A DNA stretch of 64,000 nucleotides, from positions 1-64,000 of the forward strand of contig CAVSJA010000007.1 in assembly GCA_963728145.1 (NCBI GenBank), written 5' to 3'. Position numbers and translations under genes: made by a program. This document shows positions 9,602-18,737 of the stretch, in pieces. The notes under the pieces are model-generated. The model did not search any database. It was not told where the DNA came from and was given only the letters and a program-made list of their open reading frames with translations. Position 1 is the stretch's first letter. Each line of letters opens with the position of its first letter. The DNA is from CAVSJA01 sp963728145. Lineage in GTDB: Bacteria > Bacteroidota > Bacteroidia > Chitinophagales > Chitinophagaceae.

Positions 9602-9680
9602 GGGTTGTAAGTTACCATATCATCACCTGGGCGAAAGCTATTTTTTTGGGGAACCATGGTTCCTGATTCTTTAATCTTTT
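9590..9680 (+). promoter_or_regulatory. Candidate thr attenuator structures
   Basis: A 7-bp perfect hairpin (ACAACCC/GGGTTGT, 9590-9608) overlaps the last Thr codons and stop of the leader ORF, so a ribosome at the stop would melt it. Downstream, GGGGAACCATGGTTCC (9648-9663) can form a stem and is followed by T-rich sequence ending in six T at 9677-9682. A run of seven T at 9641-9647 follows a small GGC-GAAA-GCT stem. Which stem is the terminator and which the antiterminator needs RNA folding. Confidence 0.5.
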
Positions 9681-9692
9681 TTAATTATATAT

Positions 9693-12136
9693 ATGCAGGT
9701 TTTAAAGTTTGGTGGCACTTCAGTTTCAAATGCGGAGAACATGGGCAGGGCTATTGTTATCATTGAAGAGCACTGAAGAAAGATTCCATCCTCGTTATAT
9801 TATCAGCGATGGGAGGAATTACGGACAGTTTAATTGCGGCTGCAGAAACGGCGTCTAACGGGGACGAACATTACAAAACGAATTTGCGGGAGATCGAACA
9901 ACGTCACCTGGAAGCGGTGAAGCAACTAATCCCAGTTACACGACAAAGCAGTGTTTTGAGTTTAGTGAAGAAACAATGCAATGAGATCGAAGATATTTGT
10001 AATGGTGTATTCTTGCTTCGTGAACTATCTGCGAGAACAAAGGACAGGGTGATGAGCTATGGTGAATTGTTATCATCTCAGATTTTTGCAGCAAAACTTC
10101 AGGCGATAAATATTCCGGCGGTTTGGAAGGATTCAAGGGAATTGATACACACGAATTCAAATTTTGGAAATGCAGTTGTGGATTTTACAGAAACCCAGGT
10201 GCGGGCTGATAAATTCTTTCCTGAGGCGGGGAAGCTGGTTATCGTTCCCGGTTTTATAGCTTCTGATGAAAATGGAATTACAACCACATTGGGCCGTGGA
10301 GGCTCGGATTATACGGCCGCAATTCTTGGCGCTGTATTGAACGCAAGAGCTGTGGAAATATGGACAGATGTCAGCGGAATGATGACGGCGGATCCGCGAC
10401 TGGTTGCGAACGCCAGGATCATTCCTGATATTTCCTACCAGGAAGCAATGGAGCTTTCTCATTTTGGCGCGAAAGTTATTTATCCGCCAACGATCCAGCC
10501 GGTGATGAAAAAAAATATTCCGGTTTGGATCAAAAACACATTTGCTCCATCAGACTATGGAACCCTCATCGAAACAGTAGTAAAGAAAAACGGAAGCAAT
10601 ATTCGAGGGATTTCGAGTATGAAGAATATTGCATTGTTAAGTCTGGAAGGAAGTGGCATGGTTGGCATACCAGGCTTTTCGAAAAGACTATTTGAAGCAT
10701 TGGCACAGGAGAAGATCAATGTGATCCTGATCACACAAAGTTCTTCCGAACATTCAATTTGCGTAGCCGTGGACGGAGCCCATGCCGACAAAGCCAAAGA
10801 AGTCGTTGATCGAGCTGTTCTCTTATGAAATCGAAACCGGCAAAGTTGAGCCGTTATTTGTTGAAAAAGATCAGGCGATATTGGCATTGGTTGGAGATAA
10901 TATGAAAAGTCATCCGGGTATTAGCGGGAAAATGTTTGGGGTATTAGGAAGGAATGGAGTGAATGTCCGTGCAATTGCACAAGGATCATCTGAAAGAAAT
11001 ATTTCCGCGGTTATTGCTGCAGGTGATGTAAAGAAGGCAATCAATATTCTGCATGAAGAATTTTTTGAAACCAGTTTATAAGCAGGTAAACTTATTTATC
11101 GCCGGTGTTGGAAATGTTGGTAGCCGGTTACTGGCTCAGCTGAAGCAACAGTTAAATTATTTGCAGGAGCATCTGCGGTTACAAATTCGCGTAATTGGAT
11201 TGGCCAATAGCAGCAAAATGCTTTTCAGCGATGAAGGAATTGACCTTTCTAAATGGAAATCCCTGATGGAAGAAGGAGAGCAAATGGAACTTCAGTCATT
11301 TGTGAAAGGTATCCTAGACCGAAACCTTCGAAATTCAGTCTTTGTTGATGTTACCGCAAATGAAGATGTCGCCAAAGTTTATGAAGCTTTACTGGTTAAA
11401 AGCATTTCGGTTGTTGCATGTAATAAAGTTGCATGCATCTTCCGCATATGAAAATTACCGGAAGTTAAAGGACAGATCAAGAGAATACAATTGCCAGTTT
11501 TTATTTGAAACAAATGTCGGTGCCGGGCTTCCGGTGATCGGTTCGTTGAATGATCTGTTGAGAAGCGGTGATAAAGTAAACCGTATCGAAGCGGTATTAA
11601 GTGGTACCTTGAATTTTGTCTTCAATCATTATAATGGTGAGCGAAGTTTTGCCGATGTAGTGAAGCAGGCGCAGGATGAAGGATATACAGAACCGGATCC
11701 AAGATTGGATCTTAGCGGTACAGATGTAATGCGAAAAATAATGATCCTTGCTCGTGAATCAGGTGAAAAGTTGGAGATGGAAAGTATTTGCAATGATTCA
11801 TTTCTTCCTGAATCTTGCTTCCACGGATCAGTAAATGATTTCTATAAGGCAATGGCCAGGGAGGAAGCGCATTTCAATAAGATCTATAAAGAAGCAGTAA
11901 GCAAAGGAGCCAAATTGAAATTTGTTGCCCGATATGATAATGGAAAAGCCAGCGTTGGTTTAAGGCATATCGATCCTCAGCATGATTTTTATCATTTGTA
12001 CGGAAAGGACAATGCGGTTTTATTTTTTACTGATCGATATAAAGAGCAACCGATGGTTATCAAAGGTGCTGGGGCGGGAGCGGAAGTAACGGCAAGCGGG
12101 GTTTTTGCGGATATTTTGAGAGCAACGAGCCAATAG
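9693..12136 (+). CDS. thrA: Bifunctional aspartokinase / homoserine dehydrogenase I (four frameshifts)
   Basis: ThrA catalyses the first and third steps from aspartate to threonine. The kinase starts MQVLKFGGTSVSNAENMGRA at 9693 and contains TTLGRGGSDYTAAILGA and the ACT pair (GMVGIPGFSKRLFEAL; ISGKMFGVLGRNGVNVRAI). The homoserine dehydrogenase half has the Rossmann motif FIAGVGNVGSRLL, SVVACNKVA, FETNVGAGLPVI, SGTLNFVFN and the catalytic region EPDPRLDLSGTDVMRK. Frame breaks lie near 9775, 10820, 11080 and 11431, each curable by one base. The corrected length is about 815 residues, the usual size. thrB follows 100 bp later after a heptamer array. Confidence 0.93.
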
Positions 12137-12210
12137 GCAATAGGCAATAGGCAATAGGCAATACTGGCAATAGGCAATAGGCAATAGGCAATAGGCAATA
12201 GGCAATAGAT
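12132..12210. repeat. Tandem AATAGGC heptamers between thrA and thrB
   Basis: About ten copies of AATAGGC in a single orientation begin on the thrA stop codon, with one interruption (ACTGGC). The same unit returns once at 13259-13268 before thrC. Confidence 0.85.
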
Positions 12211-12236
12211 TAACAACGCAAGATATAAGATATTTA

Positions 12237-13217
12237 ATGGAAGAAATTGGAAGTCATAAGAAGTCATCTGATTTGCCTCTGAAGCAAGGGACAATAAAAG
12301 TTTTTGCGCCAGCTACTGTTGCTAATTTGGTTTGCGGGTTCGATGTGTTAGGGATGGCTCTGAGCGATCCCAATGATGAAATTGAAATAAAATTAAACAG
12401 CGAAAATTCGCAAATCCGGATCGTTCATGCAGATGACTATAATTTGTCGACTGATCCTGCAAAGAATGTTATTGGTGCGGCATTGAAAGCAATGCAGGAA
12501 GAGGGAGGAGTTGGTCTTGGGTTTGATGTTAGCGTGAGAAAAAATATCAAGCCAGGAAGCGGCCTTGGATCAAGCGCTGCAAGCTCTGCCGGGGCGGTTG
12601 TTGCAGCGAATTCTCTTTTGAATGATAAATTCTCAAAGGAAGATCTCGTTCGTTTTGCAATGCATGGGGAGAAACTGGCAAGTGGAGTTAAGCATGCCGA
12701 TAATATTGCACCTTGTATTTATGGAGGTATAACGCTGATCCGCTCAATTCATCCACTCGATATCGTTCCGCTTTCATTTCCGCCATTGTATGTGGCAGTT
12801 GTACATCCACAGATCGAAGTAAAGACTTCAGATGCCAGGCAGATCCTTAGAAAGGAAGTTCAACTAAAAGATGCGATTCGCCAATGGGGCAATATTGCGG
12901 GACTCGTTGCGGGCTTTATCAAAGGAGATTATTCATTAATTGGCCGTTCACTCGAAGATGTGATCATTGAGCCGGTGCGCAGTATTTTGATTCCTGGTTT
13001 TTATGAATTAAAGCAAAGGGCAAAAGAAGCAGGTGCATTAGGCGGAGGAATATCCGGAAGTGGCCCATCGATCTTTATGCTATGCGAAACGGAAAAGATT
13101 GCGAAAGACGTGGAGAAAGAAATGCAATTGATCTTTGAGCAGATAGGAATTGAATATAAGACGTATGTGAGCACAGTCAATAATAACGGAATAAAGGTGG
13201 TGAATAGTGAATGGTGA
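12237..13217 (+). CDS. thrB: Homoserine kinase
   Basis: This GHMP-family kinase makes O-phosphohomoserine from homoserine and ATP, between ThrA and ThrC. The 326 residues include the N-terminal strand FAPATVANLVCGFDVLGMAL, the GHMP phosphate loop PGSGLGSSAASSAGAVVA, HADNIAPCIYGG, and the C-terminal GHMP motif ALGGGISGSGPSIFML. The frame is intact. The end runs directly into a GTGAATG heptamer array. Confidence 0.95.
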   Translation: MEEIGSHKKSSDLPLKQGTIKVFAPATVANLVCGFDVLGMALSDPNDEIEIKLNSENSQIRIVHADDYNLSTDPAKNVIGAALKAMQEEGGVGLGFDVSVRKNIKPGSGLGSSAASSAGAVVAANSLLNDKFSKEDLVRFAMHGEKLASGVKHADNIAPCIYGGITLIRSIHPLDIVPLSFPPLYVAVVHPQIEVKTSDARQILRKEVQLKDAIRQWGNIAGLVAGFIKGDYSLIGRSLEDVIIEPVRSILIPGFYELKQRAKEAGALGGGISGSGPSIFMLCETEKIAKDVEKEMQLIFEQIGIEYKTYVSTVNNNGIKVVNSEW

Positions 13218-13260
13218 ATGGTGAATGGTGAATGGTGAATGGTGAATGGTGAATGGTGAA
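13201..13260. repeat. Tandem GTGAATG heptamers at the thrB end
   Basis: About eight units of GTGAATG/GGTGAAT run from the last thrB codons (GVKVVNSEW-stop region) towards thrC. The array begins within the coding sequence, so the terminal residues of ThrB may have been altered by repeat growth. Confidence 0.85.
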
Positions 13261-13285
13261 TAGGCAATAGACAAAAATAGTAATC

Positions 13286-14587
13286 TTGAATTATTTTAGC
13301 TTAAATAGAAATTCTCCCTCTGTTGATTTTCGCCAGGCGGCAATACGCGGGCAAGCACCTGATGGCGGATTATATTTTCCTGAGTTTATACCCGAACTGG
13401 ACAATTATTTTTTTAAACTGATTGAGGAATTAACAGAAGATGAAATCGCATACAATGTAATCAAACCTTATATCGGCGATTCTATTCCTGAGCAGGATTT
13501 GAAGAGAATCGTTAAAGAAACCGTCAATTTCCCAATACCATTGGTAAAGGTTACCGATGATATTTCAGCGCTTGAATTATTTCACGGTCCCACACTTGCG
13601 TTCAAAGATGTTGGGGCAAGGTTCATGAGCCGTTGCCTTGGTTATTTTTCACAGGGCGAAAAAAAGAAACTCTCAGTGTTAGTGGCAACTTCCGGTGATA
13701 CAGGGGGAGCGGTTGCCAACGGATTTTATGGAGTGGATGGGGTTGATGTATTCATTCTGTATCCATCTGGTAAAGTGAGTGCCTTACAGGAAATACAAAT
13801 AACTGCGCTCGGAAAAAATATTCATGCTTTTGAAGTAGAAGGAAGCTTTGATGATTGCCAAAGAATGGTGAAGCAGGCCTTTAATGATAAAGAATTGCAA
13901 TCGCGGCTCTACCTTACTTCTGCTAATTCTATCAATATCGCGCGTTGGTTACCTCAACAGTTTTATTATTTCTTTGCATACAAGCAATGGAAGGATAAGG
14001 CCAATCCGCCTGTGATCTCTGTGCCGAGCGGCAATTTTGGAAATATCGCAGCAGGTTTATTGGCTTTTCGATCTGGCTTACCCGTTAAACATTTTGTTGC
14101 AGCCTCAAACGCAAATGATGTGATCCCTCGATTTTTCAGGAATGGGAAATATGAACCAAGAGAGACAATTTCAACAATTTCAAATGCAATGGACGTCGGC
14201 GATCCGAGCAATTTTGTAAGGATACTTGAGTTATTCGGCCAGGATACAGCAGAATTACATAAGCTGATCACTAGCTACAGCATTAGTGATGTACAGACTA
14301 AAGAAACCATCAGGAAAGTGTACGAAGATTACAAGTACATAATGGATCCTCATGGAGCCGTAGGATTCCGGGCATTGAAGGAGTACCTGGCAACTCATCC
14401 AGGCGAAAAAGGAATCTTTCTTGAAACTGCTCACTCATCGAAATTCGATCCTGTGATCGAGAATACAGTATCAGAGTTGGACAGTTTGCCAGCTCTGACA
14501 ATCCCGAGCAAGAATGCGAAGAAAAAGGCAGAATTTATAAAGCCAGATTTCTTAGTCTTAAAAGAATCTCTTCTTTCTGGAGTTTAG
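13286..14587 (+). CDS. thrC: Threonine synthase
   Basis: This PLP enzyme converts O-phosphohomoserine to threonine, the last step of the operon. The 433 residues begin NYFSLNRNSPSVDFRQAAIRG from a TTG codon. No ATG is available at this conserved N-terminus, so TTG is the likely start. Signatures are LELFHGPTLAFKDVGARFM (PLP lysine), VATSGDTGGAVANGF, SANSINIARWLPQQFYYF and SVPSGNFGNIAAGLLA. The frame is intact. Confidence 0.94.
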   Translation: MNYFSLNRNSPSVDFRQAAIRGQAPDGGLYFPEFIPELDNYFFKLIEELTEDEIAYNVIKPYIGDSIPEQDLKRIVKETVNFPIPLVKVTDDISALELFHGPTLAFKDVGARFMSRCLGYFSQGEKKKLSVLVATSGDTGGAVANGFYGVDGVDVFILYPSGKVSALQEIQITALGKNIHAFEVEGSFDDCQRMVKQAFNDKELQSRLYLTSANSINIARWLPQQFYYFFAYKQWKDKANPPVISVPSGNFGNIAAGLLAFRSGLPVKHFVAASNANDVIPRFFRNGKYEPRETISTISNAMDVGDPSNFVRILELFGQDTAELHKLITSYSISDVQTKETIRKVYEDYKYIMDPHGAVGFRALKEYLATHPGEKGIFLETAHSSKFDPVIENTVSELDSLPALTIPSKNAKKKAEFIKPDFLVLKESLLSGV

Positions 14588-14910
14588 ACTCTTGCCTGAA
14601 ACTAGATCGTTGTTTGCACATCTATCATTTCTTCTAAGTAAAAACTCTTAACAGAAGATTTTTGAGTCCGGCTATGAATCCACATTGTTTTAAATACCGG
14701 ATAAAAACAACACTTTTACCAGACCGAACCCACAAAGCTAATTGCTTGCCATTAAGAATGAAGGGTCCCGCTCGTGGGGACCTTTTTTTATGCCGTCCCG
14801 GGCGTCCTCGCCCGGGTCTTGCACATGAAGCATGCCAGCATATAATAGTCTCTTTTCGGTTCTCAATTACTCCTAATTCGAGAGCCGGGTGGGGACGGCC
14901 GGCACAGCAA
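14588..14910. other. Intergenic region between thrC and the DUF2490 gene
   Basis: I find no gene here. The region holds an intrinsic terminator at 14761-14790 and an imperfect inverted repeat, GCCGTCCCGGGCG near 14792 against GTGGGGACGGCCGGC near 14889, which separates the two convergent transcription units. Confidence 0.6.
14761..14790 (+). terminator. Terminator after the thr operon
   Basis: GGTCCC and GGGACC pair around GCTCGTG and are followed by seven T. This is a classic intrinsic terminator 175 bp after the thrC stop. Confidence 0.8.
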
Positions 14911-15669
14911 TCATCTCAAATCAAGATTGTGAAAATAAAATAGTCTTGCTCCATTCATCGCGCGGTATTGATTGCCCGATGAGCTTTGCGAAAACACATT
15001 TGTATAACCGAATTGAAGATTGTCTGTTGTATTGACCTGGTAACTGAGACCGATAAAGAAACGGTTTTGATCAAAATAATTGTAGACGATCTGCTCTCCA
15101 AAATTGATATGCAATTCATCATTCACAACAAGGGATAAAGATTTTGGAACAGGTCCGTTTTTATTGAATGGTACCTGGAGAAAGAAATTATACCTAAACC
15201 TCCAATTGAAAGAATAACCTTCTGCCAGCTCATCATCATTCAGGATCTTTCTTCTGAACCGCTCTTCCAAACGGAACCATTGCATGGTTCTAACTTTGGA
15301 GTATTTATTATGCCATTGTATTTGTTGCCATGGACGATGTTCAGGTTGAGAAACATTCTGGTGATTATCCCCGGGGAAATGATTGACAAATGCATAACCC
15401 AGGGTTAGTTTGGTATTATCGTTGAGATAATAGGTGCCGCCGAACCTTGCCAGGAATGTGCTAAACTCGTCAAAGAAATCATCCTTTGTTCGCAATTGAA
15501 TATCCACCCACATTCCCCAATTTTTGCTAAACCTGGTCTGGTTAAAATATCCAAACCAGACCTGTTCGACATAACTGGTCGTTTTTGCAGGCGTTGTTTG
15601 CGAGTGCCCGGCACTGTGAAAGCCAAAGAGAACAAGAATAACAAACGCCAGCTTTTTTATCATATCCAT
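14911..15669 (-). CDS. DUF2490-type exported protein
   Basis: The protein has 252 residues with a signal peptide (MIKKLAFVILVLFGFHSAGHSQ) and a chain of amphipathic beta-strands: YVEQVWFGYFNQTRFSKNWG, MWVDIQLRTKDDF, TKLTLGYAFVNHFP, LEERFRRK, FFIGLSYQVNTTDNLQFGY. The layout matches DUF2490 outer-membrane barrels of about 12 strands. It is the last gene of the minus-strand block and lies just after the TonB receptor gene, with a hairpin between them. A role connected with the receptor is only inferred from position. Start may be at 15669 or at the Met at 15663. Confidence 0.7.
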   Translation of the reverse strand: MDMIKKLAFVILVLFGFHSAGHSQTTPAKTTSYVEQVWFGYFNQTRFSKNWGMWVDIQLRTKDDFFDEFSTFLARFGGTYYLNDNTKLTLGYAFVNHFPGDNHQNVSQPEHRPWQQIQWHNKYSKVRTMQWFRLEERFRRKILNDDELAEGYSFNWRFRYNFFLQVPFNKNGPVPKSLSLVVNDELHINFGEQIVYNYFDQNRFFIGLSYQVNTTDNLQFGYTNVFSQSSSGNQYRAMNGARLFYFHNLDLR

Positions 15670-15677
15670 TCAATTTA

Positions 15678-15711
15678 GATCAGGAACAAATAAAACGATT
15701 TGTTCCTGATC
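15678..15711 (-). terminator. Hairpin after the TonB receptor gene
   Basis: GATCAGGAACAAAT and ATTTGTTCCTGATC form a 14-bp perfect stem with a 6-base loop in the 62-bp gap before the DUF2490 gene. The T-run on the minus strand is weak, so it may only partly terminate or may protect RNA ends. Confidence 0.55.
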
Positions 15712-15731
15712 AGAAAAACCATTCAAGGAAA

Positions 15732-18617
15732 TTAGTTATTCAGTAAGCCGTCCACGGTAATCGCGACATAGTACAATCCGCCGATTGTTGGCCCTGCCGC
15801 GTACTGGATATATCGGTTGTTGAAGATATTTGATCCGCCGGTCTTAATAGTTGTTTTGATCTTTGGCATGCGATAACTTACCTGGGCGTCGAAAGTATGA
15901 TAGCTGGGCACGGTTCCATTTGCCAGCGGACTTTCCCATTTGAATTCTGATTGCCATCTCCAAACTATATTAAATCCGAGATTTTTTGCAATCTCCCTAT
16001 TGCCAAGAGAAAAATTCACTGCCCAACTCGGCGTATTGAATGCGGTCAGAAATACATCTGATTCTTTGTTAGTGATAATATTATTATAGTTAATGTTACC
16101 GGAACTCAGCCATTTTTTGTGGAAATTCCAGGTAATACCTAATGAAGAGCCATAATTGCGGTATTCATTTTTTGCATTGGTGAATACGCGATAACGCGTC
16201 TGCTTGCTACGATTTGACGCAAGCATGTCTGTTACCGACTCGTCAGATCCAACGGTACCCGAATTCGGAACAGCCACTTCAACCTGCCCAAGGAATCCGT
16301 CATATTTATTGAAATAGGCATCTACGTCCAATACTAATCGGTTATTTAGTAAAACGCTTTTGTATCCAATTTCAAAGGAGTTGATTCTCTCGGGTCGGGT
16401 GGGAGAGAGACTGGTAACGTCAAGCAGCGCCCGATTTTTCAATGCTGCATCATTCTGTGTCATGCCAGAGGAAACGTCCTTATTCACTGCAGCATTGAAA
16501 GTATTGACAGAAGCCAGCGTGTAGGAATTGTCCAAATATCCCAGGCCTTCATTGATAAAAGAAAGGCCTCCAACACGTCTGACGTTTCCATTGTTAACGA
16601 AGGACAATGCTTCAAATAATGCAGGGAAACGGAATCCATTTTGATAGGATGCCCTGAAATTGTGTTTCTCTGCGACTGTGTACACCAGCGCAACGCGGGG
16701 ATTGAACTTGGGGTCAAATTCGGTATTGTGATCAAATCGTAGAGATGCGAATAGTTTCAGTTTTTCTTTGAAGAATGTCTTTGTGACCTGTGCGAATCCG
16801 CCATATTTTTTATAATAAACATTACTACCAAAACCTCCATCTTTATCTGGTTTATTTCTTTCATCAATAGGACGACTAAAATCAACGAAATTATTTCCAT
16901 CAGGAATCACTTCATAGATCCTGAAATCCGCTCCCACTAATAAGTTGAAGAATTTTATTCTCTCACCAAAATCAAATTGTGCCTCGGTATGATAAACCCT
17001 GCTTTTTTGCAATAACCATGCGCCACCAGTAGGCGGAGCACCTGCAATGCCGGCATTAAGATGATCCCAATTATTGATCTTTCTAATAGTATCCTTCAAT
17101 CTTTCGAATGCAGCAGTACCAGGTTCAACTCTTCCGGCATCCGCTGCCTGTCTTGCAATCTTCATCGCATTGGCAAGCTCTTCACCATTGTTCAACGCAT
17201 TTTGTAAAGCCGCTTTGTATTTCGTTCCCCATGCGGCATTGGATAAATGTGTGAGCTGAAGATTATCCGCCATGGGTTTTGCATTGTAAGAATCACCGGT
17301 ATTTTCAATTGAAATGTAACTCCGTACAAAATAATTGGATCCTTTCAATTCGAGGTGGTGATTTTGTACAACTACATTATCCAATTGGATCTTATTTCCT
17401 CTTTGAAAAACGCCGTCCATTTTTCCAATGCGGTACCCATAACTGAGTTCCGCATTTTCGGAAATTCGATAATGAAGAGATGCGTCAAATTTTAAATTGT
17501 CCACGATGGGATTAACCAGGTCCTTTTCCCAGTATCCTGTTCTTCTGAGAATAAATGTTTTCGCAGCTCCCTGGTAATTCACGCCATTTATGGTAACGGC
17601 GTTATTGTTTTCATCTCCATAACGATTCCAGGCATCGTAGGCCGGGTTATTTGTACCAGACAATTCAGGATAAGCCGGGTTGGCAGTATTCAGATTATTA
17701 GGATTCTGATCTGTCTTTGTATTGGCCAACCAATCCGTACCGCGGAAATAACTTCCATTGATCTTGAACGCAAACCGATTCTTAAATGCTTTAGCGTAAC
17801 GAAATGCTGTTTCAGTGAGGATGCTTGGATTGTGATCTATTCCATCCACGTGATTTACTCCGGTTTTTTGATAGATACTCAATCCCTGGTGCAGGAATGG
17901 GCTCTTTGTAATAAGGTTGGCCATACCATTAATGGCATTCATTCCATAAAGCGCAGAGGCTGCACCGGGAGTGATTTCTACGCTTTGAATATCGAGTTCT
18001 GTTGGGCCAATCGCATTACCCAATGGGACTCCCAATGTAGCTGCCTGCATATCTACTCCATCTACCAATTGCATGAAGCGAAAATTGTTTGGGATATTGA
18101 ATCCTCTCGTATTTGGAACCTTGAATGTAAGACTTGATGTTGTCATTTGCACTCCCTTCACGTTTTCCAGTGCATCGTAAAAACCAGGAGCCGGGGATTC
18201 CCGAATTGCTCTTATGTCGAGCTTCTCAATAGCGACCGGAGATTTCAGTATGCTTTCAGGCACGCGTGAAGCAGTTACCACCACTTCTTTTCCCAGGACG
18301 GTTTGTGTAACCAATGCAATCTGCAATTTGGATTCAATACTTTTTACTTCCAATTCCCTTGGTTGAAAGCCAACTGAGGTGAATACAAGAGTGAACGGAA
18401 ATTTTTGTTTGGTGCGAAGCTTGAAATTTCCGGCATTATCAGTTATTGTGCCTGATACGGTTCCCTTGATATGAACGCTTACATCGGCAAGCGGTTCACG
18501 TTTTTCCTGGTCAGTAACCTGGCCAGTGATTTCAATTATAATGGACTCCTGCGAAAATGTAATTGAATAACTAAAGATCAGTGTTAATGCCAGTGCTGTT
18601 TTGATTGCTTTGCTCAT
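15732..18617 (-). CDS. TonB-dependent outer-membrane receptor
   Basis: The 961 residues start with a signal peptide (MSKAIKTALALTLIFSYSITFSQE). A carboxypeptidase-D-like beta domain (GQVTDQEKREPLADVSVHIKG, residues about 30-115) comes next. A TonB plug follows (EVVVTASRVPESILKSPVAIEKLD, then VEITPGAASALYGMNAINGMANL, about 115-240), and then a 22-strand barrel to the C-terminus. There is no SusD partner nearby. It takes up an unknown ligand. Its position behind the siroheme/sulfur genes, and a dyad in its promoter shared with cysD, suggest a sulfur-containing or sulfur-regulated substrate. That link is inference. Confidence 0.9.
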   Translation of the reverse strand: MSKAIKTALALTLIFSYSITFSQESIIIEITGQVTDQEKREPLADVSVHIKGTVSGTITDNAGNFKLRTKQKFPFTLVFTSVGFQPRELEVKSIESKLQIALVTQTVLGKEVVVTASRVPESILKSPVAIEKLDIRAIRESPAPGFYDALENVKGVQMTTSSLTFKVPNTRGFNIPNNFRFMQLVDGVDMQAATLGVPLGNAIGPTELDIQSVEITPGAASALYGMNAINGMANLITKSPFLHQGLSIYQKTGVNHVDGIDHNPSILTETAFRYAKAFKNRFAFKINGSYFRGTDWLANTKTDQNPNNLNTANPAYPELSGTNNPAYDAWNRYGDENNNAVTINGVNYQGAAKTFILRRTGYWEKDLVNPIVDNLKFDASLHYRISENAELSYGYRIGKMDGVFQRGNKIQLDNVVVQNHHLELKGSNYFVRSYISIENTGDSYNAKPMADNLQLTHLSNAAWGTKYKAALQNALNNGEELANAMKIARQAADAGRVEPGTAAFERLKDTIRKINNWDHLNAGIAGAPPTGGAWLLQKSRVYHTEAQFDFGERIKFFNLLVGADFRIYEVIPDGNNFVDFSRPIDERNKPDKDGGFGSNVYYKKYGGFAQVTKTFFKEKLKLFASLRFDHNTEFDPKFNPRVALVYTVAEKHNFRASYQNGFRFPALFEALSFVNNGNVRRVGGLSFINEGLGYLDNSYTLASVNTFNAAVNKDVSSGMTQNDAALKNRALLDVTSLSPTRPERINSFEIGYKSVLLNNRLVLDVDAYFNKYDGFLGQVEVAVPNSGTVGSDESVTDMLASNRSKQTRYRVFTNAKNEYRNYGSSLGITWNFHKKWLSSGNINYNNIITNKESDVFLTAFNTPSWAVNFSLGNREIAKNLGFNIVWRWQSEFKWESPLANGTVPSYHTFDAQVSYRMPKIKTTIKTGGSNIFNNRYIQYAAGPTIGGLYYVAITVDGLLNN

Positions 18618-18633
18618 AACTCCTTTTTACTTT

Positions 18634-18660
18634 ATTAGTCTACTAATCTGATAGACTAAA
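18634..18660. promoter_or_regulatory. Dyad operator upstream of the TonB receptor
   Basis: ATTAGTCTACTAAT (18634-18647) is a perfect dyad, and a further half site TAGACTAA lies at 18652-18659. On the minus strand it reads CTATCAG directly followed by ATTAGTAGACTAAT. The same arrangement (CTATTAG plus TTTAGTAGACTAAA) precedes cysD at 30712-30732. The arm bases differ but stay complementary, which argues for a real palindromic site. It sits just downstream of a possible -7 element (TACATTTA) and about 17-40 bp before the ATG. Confidence 0.6.
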
Positions 18661-18737
18661 TGTATAAAAAAATTTTTATTTTGAAACTTCTCCGACAGCT
18701 TTTTAACCACCGGCAGGGTTTGCAACCGCTGCCCGGG

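Noticed and set aside
9466..9666. 66-codon ORF with an ATG in front of thrA
   Set aside because: The ATG falls inside the predicted promoter, and the frame shows no Thr/Ile enrichment. The overlapping GTG frame is the better leader.
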